A stretch of DNA of 64,000 nt from Actinomycetota bacterium (GTDB lineage Bacteria; Actinomycetota; Thermoleophilia; Solirubrobacterales; Solirubrobacteraceae). This document shows, in pieces, positions 7,678 through 15,923 of this stretch. The translations under genes were made by a program, and so were the position numbers. Positions within the stretch are counted from its first letter, which is position 1. Every line of letters starts with the position of its first letter. The notes beneath the pieces are model-generated. The model was not told the origin of the DNA. It worked only from the letters and a program-made list of their open reading frames with translations, and searched no databases. The stretch lies in the NCBI GenBank assembly GCA_005885515.1, contig VAWK01000024.1, positions 1 to 64,000 of the forward strand. Reading direction: 5' to 3'.

Positions 7678-8933
7678 TAGGCGCCCACCTCCGCGTGGAT
7701 CGCGCCAGGGCCCTCGGCGGTCTTGCCCTGACCGTCCTGCTCGGCGCCGATCAGGATCGAGATCTTGCCGAGGTGCTTGTTTTCGCGCATCAGCTGGTGA
7801 GCTTCGGCGACGCCGTCGAAGCCCAGTGTGCGCCACAGCACAGGCCGGATCTGCCCGCTCTCGATCAGCTCGTTGGCCTTCGTGCACTCATACGCGTTGG
7901 CGAAGTGCGAGCCGAGGATCTCCTTCTGGCGCATCCACAGGTAGGCGACGTTGAAGTCGAGGTCGATCCCGGTCGTGCCCGCGCAGATGACCACTTTGCC
8001 GAACGTCTTGGCGGTGAACACGGAGGTCGGGAAGGTCGCTTTCCCGACATGCTCGAACACGATGTCGGGTGCGTCGCCGAGGATCTCCTTGACGCGCTTG
8101 GCGAAGGCGAGCGTTACCTTGAAGCGCGCCTTCTCCTCGTCGGGGCTCTCGCCGCCCTTGCGCATCATGCCTGCGAACTCGTTGCGGTCGATGTAGTCGA
8201 CCGCTCCGAGGCGCTTCACCAGCTCGCCCTTCTCCTCGGAGGAGACGACACCCACGCAATGGGCTCCGGAGAGGGCACACAGCTGGGTCGCGAACACGCC
8301 CAGACCGCCGGCGGCGCCCCAGATGAGCACGTTGTGGCCGGCCTGCAGCTTGCAGCGCGTGAGCAGCATGCGGTAGGCGGTGAAGTACACCAGTCCGTAA
8401 GAGGCAGCCTCCTCCCAGGTGAGCGCTGCGGGCTTGGGCAGCAGCTGCTGCGCCTGGACTTTGGTGAACTGCGCGAACGAGCCCCACGTCGTCTCATACC
8501 CCCAGATCTTCTGCGAGGGGGCAGCCAGCGGATCGAGACCGTGCACCTCGGGGTCCTCGTAGGAGGCCTGGTTGCAGTGCACGACGACCTCGTCGCCCGG
8601 CTTCCAGCGGGTGACGCCCGCGCCGACCTTCCACACCACGCCGGAGGCGTCCGAGCCGCCGATGTGGTGCCCGAACTCAGGGTGGTCTCCGTACTTCATG
8701 ACCGACACGGGCTTGCCCAGAGCGGCCCAGACGTTGTTGTAGTTGACGCCGGCGGCCATCACGCGCACGATGACCTCGAACGCGCCGGGCTCGGGGACTT
8801 CGATCTCCTCCACCTGGAACGCGTCCTTGGGCTCGCCGAAGCGCTCCTCGCGGATCACCCACGCGGCCATCGTGGCTGGCAGCTGGCCGGGCTCGGTGCT
8901 GACGTCGGATACTCGCTGCAGGTCAATCGCCAC
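7677..8933 (-). CDS. ccr: Crotonyl-CoA carboxylase/reductase
   Basis: This enzyme reductively carboxylates crotonyl-CoA with NADPH and CO2 to (2S)-ethylmalonyl-CoA, the defining reaction of the ethylmalonyl-CoA pathway. It is 418 residues of the zinc-independent medium-chain dehydrogenase/reductase fold. Visible are the N-terminal catalytic domain (MAAGVNYNNVWAALG, HHIGGSDASGVVW), the nucleotide motif WGAAGGLGVFA, and the C-terminal KTFGKVVICAGTTG and MRQKEILGSHFANAYE typical of Ccr. The GTG at 8933 (VAIDLQRV) is chosen because GAGGAAG lies about 8 nt upstream. TAGGAT (minus strand, 8979-8974) is a plausible -10 giving a ~35-nt leader, unlike the leaderless neighbours. Confidence 0.95.
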   Translation of the reverse strand: MAIDLQRVSDVSTEPGQLPATMAAWVIREERFGEPKDAFQVEEIEVPEPGAFEVIVRVMAAGVNYNNVWAALGKPVSVMKYGDHPEFGHHIGGSDASGVVWKVGAGVTRWKPGDEVVVHCNQASYEDPEVHGLDPLAAPSQKIWGYETTWGSFAQFTKVQAQQLLPKPAALTWEEAASYGLVYFTAYRMLLTRCKLQAGHNVLIWGAAGGLGVFATQLCALSGAHCVGVVSSEEKGELVKRLGAVDYIDRNEFAGMMRKGGESPDEEKARFKVTLAFAKRVKEILGDAPDIVFEHVGKATFPTSVFTAKTFGKVVICAGTTGIDLDFNVAYLWMRQKEILGSHFANAYECTKANELIESGQIRPVLWRTLGFDGVAEAHQLMRENKHLGKISILIGAEQDGQGKTAEGPGAIHAEVGA

Positions 8934-8976
8934 TGGCTCTTCCTCGCGTGTCGGGTACTGGGACGGCCTCGCAATC

Positions 8977-9414
8977 CTACCGGCGGGCCGGCCGCGCGGC
9001 CCCGCGCCGCTCCACCCGCCACACCAGGCGCAGCCCGGACCAGTGCTCATCCAGCGCCGCCACCTTCACGTCGACCAGGCCCAGCGCCAGCGCCAGCTCG
9101 CGGATGTCCTGCTCGCGGATGTCGCTGTCGCGCCCGTCGGCTCGCCGCGGCCACGCGATCCACACGGCGCCGTCGGGAAAGATCCGCTCGGCGAGCGCCG
9201 GGAGGCTCTCGCGCACACCCGCCAGCGCCGCGAAGAAGGCGACGATCGTCGCCGCGCGCGAGGTCTGCCCGGCGTGGCCGCGCTCGCGCGCGATTCTGGC
9301 CTCAGCGGGCGCGCCGGGGATGCTCCAGTCGCGCGGCGCGTCGATCAGCAGCACCTCGTTGCTCGAATCCACGCTGAGCTTGCGCCACAGCGGCCTTGCC
9401 GAGTCGCCGCTCAC
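8977..9414 (-). CDS. DUF3052 family protein
   Basis: A 145-residue protein of the actinobacterial DUF3052 family; its function is unknown. Family features are the N-terminal SGDSARPLWRKLSV, VLLIDAPRDW, AATIVAFFA, the core PDGAVWIAWPRRADG and the C-terminal VDVKVAALDEHWSGLRLV. The GTG at 9414 matches the usual N-terminus, although the GGGAGG before it has almost no spacing. It follows the MFS gene by 25 bp, and its stop overlaps the putative ccr -10 box. Confidence 0.87.
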   Translation of the reverse strand: MSGDSARPLWRKLSVDSSNEVLLIDAPRDWSIPGAPAEARIARERGHAGQTSRAATIVAFFAALAGVRESLPALAERIFPDGAVWIAWPRRADGRDSDIREQDIRELALALGLVDVKVAALDEHWSGLRLVWRVERRGAARPARR

Positions 9415-9439
9415 CTCCCGCTGGATACCAGCTGGCGCC

Positions 9440-11074
9440 TCAGGCGGGAATCGTCTCGGCCGCGGGCGCGCGCGCGGTGGACTCCGCCCCCGTCGCCGGG
9501 CCAGCTTCGGCAGCGGGTTCGGCGGTCGGCGTCGGCTGGAGCGCTGGCACCGGCTGGGACGTGGGCTGCGTCGCCGCTCGCCCAATCAGCGTCCAGGCGA
9601 GCAGCGCACCGAGCAGCGCCAGGGCGCCGATCGCGTACAGACCTTTCGTGAGCGCATACACGTAGGTCTCGTTGAGCGCGCCCTGGACATGAGCCGGGAG
9701 GCGCGTGGTGCTGGCGCCCGAGCCGAGCAAGTCCACCAGCTTTGCGCGGCTTTCCGGGCTGAGGTGTGGCAGCCGCGTGGACAGCTGACTGCGCCCGACG
9801 GTGGCGATGACCGCGCCCAGGGCGGCCACGCCGAAGGTCGAGCCGACCATGCGGGTCATGTTGAGGATCCCGGACGCCACGCCGGCCTTGGTGCGATCCA
9901 CAGCGTTCATCGCGGCGGTGCTCATCGGCGACATCACGAAGCCGATGCCGAGGCCCTGCAAAAGGAAGCTCACGACCAGAAAGCCGTAGCTCGAGTGGGT
10001 GGTGATGCCGGTCATCCAGAACATCGACGCCGACACCGCGATCAGGCCGCCCGTCATCAGCAGCCGCGGGCCGATGCGGTCTGCCAGGCGCCCGGAGATC
10101 GGGCCGGCGAACATCACCACCAGCGTCGTGGGCAGGAAGCGCAGCCCCGTCTGCAGCGGGGAGAAGTGAAGGATGTCCTGCATGTACAGCGCCAGCGAGA
10201 AGAAGGTGGCGAACATCACGAAGGACACGATGAACGCGACGACGTTGGCGCCGAAGTAGGAGCGCGAGCGGAAGAAGCTGAACTGCACCATCGGCGCGCG
10301 CCGGCGCGGCTCGATCACCACGAACGCGGCCAGCGCCAGCAGTGCGATCGCGAACAGCGCGATCACCCTGGTGGAGCCCCAGCCCCACGCGTTGCTCTTC
10401 ACGAGCGCGAGCACGAGCGCCGCAAGCCCGAGCGTGAGGCTTGCGACTCCGGGAATGTCGACCTCCCGGATCGCGGTCTCGTCGCGCGACTCGCGCGTGG
10501 CGAACAGCGTCACCCCGATCGCTGCGATCGCGACGGGGACGTTGAGGATGAAGATCGACTGCCAGCTGACGTCCTCGACGAGCAGGCCGCCCAGGACCGG
10601 CCCGATCGCCAGCGCCATGGCCGACACCCCGGCCCACGTGCCGATCGCACGGCCACGCTCGTGCACGTCGAACGTGTTGGAGATGATCGACAGGGTCGCC
10701 GGCATCATGAAGCCAGACCCGATGCCCTGCACGGCGCGAAACGCGATCAGCCAGGTGTCGCTGCGTGAGAGCGCGATCAGCAGGCTCGAGAGCCCGAACA
10801 CGACCACGCCGAACAGGAACATGCGCCGGCGCCCGAACAGGTCGCCCAGCCGCCCGCCCGTGACCAGCACCACGGCAAAGGTAAGCGTGTACGCGTTGAC
10901 GGTCCACTCGAGCGAGGACGTGCTCGCGTGCAGGCCGCGCTGAATCGACGGCAGCGCCACGTTCACGACCGTGTTGTCGAGCATGATCATGAACAGCGCG
11001 AAGCACATCGCCCCGAGCGTCCACCAGCGGCGGTTCTCCTCGGTCATCTTCAAGGCGCGGACCCTCTCGGCCAT
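9440..11074 (-). CDS. MFS multidrug efflux transporter (DHA2 / EmrB-QacA type)
   Basis: A 544-residue proton-driven exporter with about 14 hydrophobic segments. Motifs: LDNTVVNVALPSIQ at the end of segment 1, RLGDLFGRRRMF (motif A) after segment 2, and GPVLGGLLVEDVSWQSIF (motif C region). A long Pro/Ala/Thr tail (last ~45 residues) is cytoplasmic or disordered. It begins 3 bp after the MarR regulator's stop with GGAGGAG as ribosome site, so regulator and pump form one operon. The substrate cannot be read from sequence. Confidence 0.92.
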   Translation of the reverse strand: MAERVRALKMTEENRRWWTLGAMCFALFMIMLDNTVVNVALPSIQRGLHASTSSLEWTVNAYTLTFAVVLVTGGRLGDLFGRRRMFLFGVVVFGLSSLLIALSRSDTWLIAFRAVQGIGSGFMMPATLSIISNTFDVHERGRAIGTWAGVSAMALAIGPVLGGLLVEDVSWQSIFILNVPVAIAAIGVTLFATRESRDETAIREVDIPGVASLTLGLAALVLALVKSNAWGWGSTRVIALFAIALLALAAFVVIEPRRRAPMVQFSFFRSRSYFGANVVAFIVSFVMFATFFSLALYMQDILHFSPLQTGLRFLPTTLVVMFAGPISGRLADRIGPRLLMTGGLIAVSASMFWMTGITTHSSYGFLVVSFLLQGLGIGFVMSPMSTAAMNAVDRTKAGVASGILNMTRMVGSTFGVAALGAVIATVGRSQLSTRLPHLSPESRAKLVDLLGSGASTTRLPAHVQGALNETYVYALTKGLYAIGALALLGALLAWTLIGRAATQPTSQPVPALQPTPTAEPAAEAGPATGAESTARAPAAETIPA

Positions 11075-11077
11075 GGC

Positions 11078-11608
11078 TCAGCTCCTCCGGGGTCGCGCCG
11101 GCTGCGCCGGTCGCAGCTCGGCGATCTCCGGGCGGTCGTCCAGGATCGCCTCGAGCGCGCACGCCAGCGCCGCCGCCTGCGCATCGCTCAGCGAGTCGAG
11201 AAACTCCTGGATCCCGGCGAGCCGTCCCTCTGCGAGGGAGCTCGTCATCGAGCGTCCGGCCTCCGTGAGGCGCACGCGCTTCATCCTCCGGTCGACCAGA
11301 TCCTCCTGCCGATCGACGAAGCCGCGCTCGTACAGCCCGTCGATCGCGCGGCTCATGGCCGCTAGCGATACGCCCATCGACTCCGCCAGCTCCTTCACAC
11401 AGCGCTGCTCGCTGCTCTCGTCCATCGCGCACAGCGCCTTGATCTGGGTGAAGGATAGGTCGCGCTCGGCGATCGTGTTGAACGTGCGCACGTTGGACTT
11501 GCGCATCAGGTAGCTGGCCAGCGCGAACATGTCGCGGGTCAGTGCATCGCGACCGTCCGTGGCCGAAGCGCCTCGCGCCGGGGAACTGGCTCCGACAATT
11601 GCTTGCAT
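11078..11608 (-). CDS. MarR family transcriptional regulator of the adjacent efflux pump
   Basis: A winged-helix regulator of 176 residues. Residues about 45-150 hold the MarR core: LSFTQIKALCAM, VKELAESMGVSLAAMSRAIDGLYERGFV (helix-turn-helix) and RRMKRVRLTEAGR (wing). I choose the ATG at 11608 because TAAGCT (minus strand, 11621-11616) is 7 nt upstream; a GTG at 11629 is also open but would lie upstream of that box. Inverted repeats around the start suggest autoregulation. Typical members release DNA when bound by phenolic or drug ligands. Confidence 0.87.
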   Translation of the reverse strand: MQAIVGASSPARGASATDGRDALTRDMFALASYLMRKSNVRTFNTIAERDLSFTQIKALCAMDESSEQRCVKELAESMGVSLAAMSRAIDGLYERGFVDRQEDLVDRRMKRVRLTEAGRSMTSSLAEGRLAGIQEFLDSLSDAQAAALACALEAILDDRPEIAELRPAQPARPRRS

Positions 11609-11641
11609 CTGCGCAAGCTTATCTGTCACGCAATCGTTGCG
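11601..11641. promoter_or_regulatory. Two inverted repeats at the marR start: putative operators
   Basis: CGCAA-TCG-TTGCG (11629-11641) is a perfect 5+3+5 palindrome just upstream of the predicted -10. GCTTGC (11601-11606) and GCAAGC (11613-11618) form a second one spanning the -10 to the start codon. Both are placed where a MarR dimer would block transcription. Confidence 0.5.
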
Positions 11642-11707
11642 CGTGTGACGTCCATCACACTCATGGCCCCTCTGCCCAAGCGCAGCGCGTGCGCGTCGGA
11701 GCGTGCT

Positions 11708-11977
11708 CTAGGTCGGGCTACGCATCCTCGTCCAGTATCGGATGAGCCCGATGATCAGGATCACGGCTCCGAGGATGATGAGTGCCCACGCGCCGATGCG
11801 TAGTAGGTCGTAGGCCGTCTGGCTCAGACCAGTATGGACGTTGCTGAAGTCTTCAAGCGGGCAGGCTAAGCCGCCCGTGCGGCATCGACCTTCCAATTCC
11901 GGAGGGTGGCTGTGCGCCTCGATAAACGCCGCGACCCCGGCGATTACTAGGACAGCTCCCCCGAATATCTGCCGCAT
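11708..11977 (-). CDS. Small two-helix membrane protein
   Basis: An 89-residue protein with hydrophobic segments at about residues 5-20 (GGAVLVIAGVAAFIEA) and 60-82 (AWALIILGAVILIIGLI), separated by a ~38-residue exposed loop with two cysteines. The start ATG is 8 nt after TAGCTT (minus strand, 11991-11986). The family is not recognised. Confidence 0.72.
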   Translation of the reverse strand: MRQIFGGAVLVIAGVAAFIEAHSHPPELEGRCRTGGLACPLEDFSNVHTGLSQTAYDLLRIGAWALIILGAVILIIGLIRYWTRMRSPT

Positions 11978-12082
11978 AGCTTGGGAAGCTACTTGAGGCG
12001 CCCCCGCACGGGCGGTCGGCGGCCTGCAAGCCGCCGCGCGACGAGCTCGAGTCGCCCCAGCTCTACGCCTGCGTGCGCCGCG

Positions 12083-12373
12083 TCACGCGGAGACGAAGGC
12101 GTGCGCCGGATAAAGCTCGGGCGGTGCGTCGATCCCGACCTCCTGCAACAGCGGCGCGAGTACCTCGCCGAAGCGGTTGCACGCCTCTTCGGACTCCCAC
12201 ACATCGACAACGCGGAAGCCGCTCGGTCCTTGACCTGCGGCGTGAACAAGCAGGCCCTCGACCGGCCAGTCAGATGGGGATTCCATGCGATCTTTGCCGG
12301 TCATTTTGCGGACGACCTCTGCGTACCGCTGCTGGGTGAGACCGCCTCCCTGAAACACCATTACCACCGCCAT
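12083..12373 (-). CDS. Hypothetical 96-residue protein, ABM-like
   Basis: A small soluble protein with a beta-alpha-beta pattern (AVVMVFQ, TQQRYAEVVRKM, GLLVHAAG, RVVDVWESEEACNRF, LLQEVGI). This resembles the dimeric alpha/beta-barrel (antibiotic biosynthesis monooxygenase-like) fold, but no catalytic assignment is possible. GGAGGGG lies about 8 nt before the ATG. It stands alone between convergent or tandem neighbours. Confidence 0.77.
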   Translation of the reverse strand: MAVVMVFQGGGLTQQRYAEVVRKMTGKDRMESPSDWPVEGLLVHAAGQGPSGFRVVDVWESEEACNRFGEVLAPLLQEVGIDAPPELYPAHAFVSA

Positions 12374-12457
12374 CGCCTGCCCCTCCTCTCATTCGCGAAC
12401 GGGCGCAGCATACAGTCGCTCGGCTCGCGGACACCTTTAGGGCTCGTACCCGAGCTT

Positions 12458-13507
12458 TCAGCGACGCTGCGGCGTGCCGCCGGCGAACGGCAGCTCGCTG
12501 ACCCGGGCCGTTACCCCGTCCTCGCCCACGTCGAGCACGGCCCCGGGCTCGGCCTCGCGGCGCACCAGCGCCAGCGCGATCGGCCCGAGCGCAGGTGACA
12601 GCGCCACGCTGCCCAGCCGGCCCACCGGGCGGCCCGCGAGTTGGAGCTGATCGCCCGTGCACGCCGGGGCTGACAGTCGCAGCCCGCGCAGATGGCGGTT
12701 GGGCTTGCCTTTGTAATGCAGCCGCGCGACTGTCTCCTGGCCGACGTAGCAACCCTTGGTGAAGCTCACCGCGCGCGCGTTCAAGCCGGCCTCCTGCGGG
12801 ATCGTGGTGTCGTCCATGTCGACCCCGTAGCGAGGGCGTCCGCGCTCCACGCGCAGGCATTCAGCTGCCGCCACCGAGACCTCGGTGGCGCCGCGCCCGC
12901 GCAGCGCGGCGTGCAGGCGCTCGGTGTCGGCGGCGTCGCAGATCAGGTCGACCCCGTGCTCGGTGCGCACGGCGAGCGTGTGCACCCCGTCGACCTCGAG
13001 CGAGCCGTTCGCATGCTCGTCACGCGCCAGCTGCGTCGCCCCCGCGAGGCTGGCGGCGCGGGGCCCCAGCAGCGAGATCAGCCCGAGCTCCAGCGTGCGC
13101 TTGTGCAGCTCCACTTGATAGCCCACCTTGAAGCGGCGAATCATGTCGAACAGGGGCTGCAGCGCCACGCGCTCCGTGTCGAGCAGGAGCCCGCCTGGGC
13201 CGCGCGTGGAACTGGCGCCACGTGCGTGGTCGGCGGCGCGCGCGGGATCGGCGCCCACCGCGAGGATGCGCACGTCGCCGAGCATCTTTCCCTTGTGCGT
13301 GAGGAACGCTGCGTAGCGGCCTTCACCGCTCCGCAGATCGGCGAGCTCGTTTGTGACCTGCCCGTTGAGGAACTCGACTGCCCCTGCGCCGCTCAGGACC
13401 AGCTTGCCCCGCTCGGAGCGGTCGAGCGACGCGCAGCCGCGGGTGAGCGCGTGGTGCTCGGACGCGAGCACCGGCGTGGGTACGCCGGCTGTCGTCGCTG
13501 CTGCCAT
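12458..13507 (-). CDS. ygfZ: YgfZ/GcvT-like folate-binding protein
   Basis: A 349-residue relative of the glycine-cleavage T protein that supports iron-sulfur cluster enzymes and tRNA thiomodification in other bacteria. The diagnostic signature is FTKGCYVGQETVAR, with the conserved cysteine of the KGCYxGQE motif, in the C-terminal half. The N-terminal folate-binding region includes LDRSERGKLVLSG, EFLNGQVTNEL and FLTHKGKML. The ATG lies 8 nt after TATGCT (minus strand, 13521-13516), consistent with leaderless translation. It is transcribed divergently from the 13597 gene. Confidence 0.92.
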   Translation of the reverse strand: MAAATTAGVPTPVLASEHHALTRGCASLDRSERGKLVLSGAGAVEFLNGQVTNELADLRSGEGRYAAFLTHKGKMLGDVRILAVGADPARAADHARGASSTRGPGGLLLDTERVALQPLFDMIRRFKVGYQVELHKRTLELGLISLLGPRAASLAGATQLARDEHANGSLEVDGVHTLAVRTEHGVDLICDAADTERLHAALRGRGATEVSVAAAECLRVERGRPRYGVDMDDTTIPQEAGLNARAVSFTKGCYVGQETVARLHYKGKPNRHLRGLRLSAPACTGDQLQLAGRPVGRLGSVALSPALGPIALALVRREAEPGAVLDVGEDGVTARVSELPFAGGTPQRR

Positions 13508-13596
13508 GGCTTTCGAGCATAGCCCCGCGAGAGGAGCGCGACAGGAGCGTGCGTGAGGCGGGCGCGAGGGCCAATCCCGCTAGCCTCTTGCAACCG

Positions 13597-13974
13597 ATGG
13601 ACACCAAGCGCCAAGGCTTGACGGACACGTTCGAGCGCATCGTGGACTCGCTGCCCGACGACTGGACCGACCTGGAGCTCGACCTGCGCATCGCCGATGA
13701 GTCGCGTTACGTCGAAGCGGCGGTCTACATGGTGACGTGCAACGCGCAGCCCTACTCCCACCACGACTGGCACTGGCGCCTGCGCGTGGCGCACCGCTTC
13801 GGCCACGCGGCGTCCGCGCCCACGGTGCATGGAACGCTGCGGCTGCTCGATGAGGCGGGCGTCGAGGGCGAGCTCGCGGTGCGCCAGGTGCGCAGCGGAA
13901 GGGTCGAGGTGAAGCAGATGTGGGGCCGGCCGCAATCCGTGCGCGAGGAGTTCCGGCGTCTGCGGGCGCAGTAG
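13597..13974 (+). CDS. Hypothetical protein, 125 residues
   Basis: Unrecognised. The N-terminus is acidic and helical (LTDTFERIVDSLPDDWTDLE), followed by a region rich in His and Trp (YSHHDWHWRLRVAHRFGH) and a basic C-terminus. The ATG at 13597 is selected because TAGCCT (13581-13586) is 10 nt upstream; an earlier in-frame GTG/ATG would precede that box. It is 3 bp upstream of the receiver-like gene and probably co-transcribed with it. Confidence 0.75.
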   Translation: MDTKRQGLTDTFERIVDSLPDDWTDLELDLRIADESRYVEAAVYMVTCNAQPYSHHDWHWRLRVAHRFGHAASAPTVHGTLRLLDEAGVEGELAVRQVRSGRVEVKQMWGRPQSVREEFRRLRAQ

Positions 13975-13977
13975 CGC

Positions 13978-14352
13978 ATGGCGCGGGTGCTGGCGCTGGT
14001 CGCGGACCTGCTGTTCGGCTCGCGCGTGCAGGGGCAGCTGGGCGCAGCTGGCCACGACGTGGAGCTGATCGGCGACGCAGCCGGCTTGCGGCGGCGGCTC
14101 GCCGACGCGCCTGCGCCGAGAGCGGTGCTCGTCGTCGATCTCACCGATCCGCAGCTGGGAGGCGCGCGGCTGCTGGAAGAGCTCGCCCGAGAAGGGGCGC
14201 TGGCGGGAACCCGCACGCTCGGCTTCTACTCGCACGTGGACGTGCGGGCGCGCAAGCGAGCCGAACGCGCCGGCTTCGATCTACTGGTGCCGCGCTCGCG
14301 CATGGCGCGCGAAGGCGCACAGCTCGTCGCGCGCCTGTCGACGGCGCCGTGA
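13978..14352 (+). CDS. Receiver-like (CheY-fold) single-domain protein
   Basis: A 124-residue protein with the alternating beta/alpha pattern of response-regulator receivers: RVLALVADLLFGSRV, AVLVVDLTD (the Asp in the usual phosphoacceptor strand), TLGFYSHVD, and a C-terminal GFDLLVPRSRM in the beta-5 region. The N-terminal acidic pair and the beta-5 lysine of true receivers are not evident, so it may be a pseudo-receiver. It has no output domain and no kinase nearby. The start ATG is 3 bp after the preceding stop. Confidence 0.72.
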   Translation: MARVLALVADLLFGSRVQGQLGAAGHDVELIGDAAGLRRRLADAPAPRAVLVVDLTDPQLGGARLLEELAREGALAGTRTLGFYSHVDVRARKRAERAGFDLLVPRSRMAREGAQLVARLSTAP

Positions 14353-14445
14353 GGTGCGGTGCCGGGCACGGACGACGCCGTGACGTCCGACGCCCGGGCG
14401 CGGACGGCGCCGTGATACGCGACGCGCGGGCATATGGTGTCTGCG

Positions 14446-15918
14446 ATGAGCACGCCAACGCACGCCGCGGACGGGGCGCGCGCGAGCGCGGCCGCCAGCC
14501 TATGGGCTCCCGAGCGGCGCGGCCTCGTGACCGGGCTCGTGCTCACGACCACGTTCGTTGCGGTGGAGGCGCTGGCGGTGCTCACGATCATGCCCCAGGT
14601 CGCGCGCCAGCTCGGAGGCTTGAGCCTGTACGGCTGGGTGTTCAGCGCGTTCATGCTGGGAAGCCTCGTCGGAACGGTCGCCGCCGGCCGCGACGCCGAC
14701 CGAGTGGGTCCGGCGCGGGCCTACCTGGGCGGGCTGGGGCTGTTCGCAGCGGGTCTGGCCGTGGCCGGAGCGGCGCCTTCGATGGCGGTGCTCGTTGTGG
14801 GGCGCTGCCTGCAGGGAGTCGGCGCGGGGGCCGTGCCGGCGATCGCGTACGTGGTGATCGGTCGCAGCCTGCCCGAGCGGGTGCGGCCGCGGATGCTGGC
14901 GGTGCTGTCGACCGCATGGGTGGGGCCGGGACTGCTCGGCCCGGTGCTGAGCGCGGAGGTCGCGCGCGTGTTTGGATGGCGGGTGGTTTTCCTCGGCCTG
15001 ATCCCGCTCGTGGCGATCGCAGGCGCGCTGGCGCTGCCTGCGCTGCTGCGGATCGGGATACCTCCGGCCCCTGCGGCGGATGACGGCGCGCCGCACGGAC
15101 AGGTGTCCGCCGCCGAGCACCGCCTGCTCGACGCCCTGCGCACGGCCGTAGGCGCGGCGCTCGTGCTCGAGGCGCTGGCCTCGCGGACGCTGCTGCTCGA
15201 CGCGGTGCTGGCCGCCGCGGGCCTCGCCGTGGGCGTGCCGGCGCTGCGCCGGCTGTTGCCGGCGGGAACGCTCGGCGCCCGGCGCGGGCTGCCCGCGACG
15301 ATCCTCAGCAGGGGGCTGCTCACGTTCGCGTTCTTCGGCGGCGACGCGTACGTGACGCTGGCGCTCACGACGGTGCTGCACCACCGCGTCACGACGGCGG
15401 GCGTGCTCATCACGATCTCGACGCTCACTTGGGCGGCGGGCTCCTGGCTGCAAGCCCGGCTGAGCCATAGGTGGGAGGGGCGCGGCTTCATTCGCGCGGG
15501 ACTCGTTCTCATCCTGGGCGGCATCGCCGGCATGGTCATTTCCGTGCGTCAGGCCGTCCCGCTTGCGGTCCCGTTCGCGGCATGGAGCGCGGCTGGCCTG
15601 GGGATGGGGCTCGCGTATGCCCCAACGTCGCTGCTGATGCTGCGCGACGCGTCCTCTGACCGCACGGGCTGGGCGTCCGCGTCGCTGACCCTCGCCGATG
15701 TCCTCGGGACCGCGCTGGGAACGGGTATCGGCGGCGGCGCTCTGGTGCTGGCGTCCAATCAGCGCTGGTCGATATCGACCGGCGTGATGCTCGCGTTCGT
15801 GCTCGCGGGAGCGGGCGGGGTCGCGGGACTCGCGGTCAGCCGGCGGCTGCCGCTGAGGGGCGCGCAGCCGCCGCGGGTGGCACGCGAGCGAGTGAGCGAG
15901 CCGGCGCGCCTGGCGTGA
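14446..15918 (+). CDS. MFS transporter
   Basis: A 490-residue major-facilitator protein with 12-14 hydrophobic segments. Motifs: EALAVLTIMPQVARQLGG at the end of segment 1, GRDADRVGPARAY (motif A variant) and GRCLQGVGAGAVPAIAYVV (segment 4). The ATG at 14446 (MSTPTH) is 7 nt after TATGGT (14433-14438) and is preferred to the ATG at 14434, which lies inside that box. The substrate is unknown, and there is no regulator beside it. Confidence 0.88.
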   Translation: MSTPTHAADGARASAAASLWAPERRGLVTGLVLTTTFVAVEALAVLTIMPQVARQLGGLSLYGWVFSAFMLGSLVGTVAAGRDADRVGPARAYLGGLGLFAAGLAVAGAAPSMAVLVVGRCLQGVGAGAVPAIAYVVIGRSLPERVRPRMLAVLSTAWVGPGLLGPVLSAEVARVFGWRVVFLGLIPLVAIAGALALPALLRIGIPPAPAADDGAPHGQVSAAEHRLLDALRTAVGAALVLEALASRTLLLDAVLAAAGLAVGVPALRRLLPAGTLGARRGLPATILSRGLLTFAFFGGDAYVTLALTTVLHHRVTTAGVLITISTLTWAAGSWLQARLSHRWEGRGFIRAGLVLILGGIAGMVISVRQAVPLAVPFAAWSAAGLGMGLAYAPTSLLMLRDASSDRTGWASASLTLADVLGTALGTGIGGGALVLASNQRWSISTGVMLAFVLAGAGGVAGLAVSRRLPLRGAQPPRVARERVSEPARLA

Positions 15919-15923
15919 GCGGC

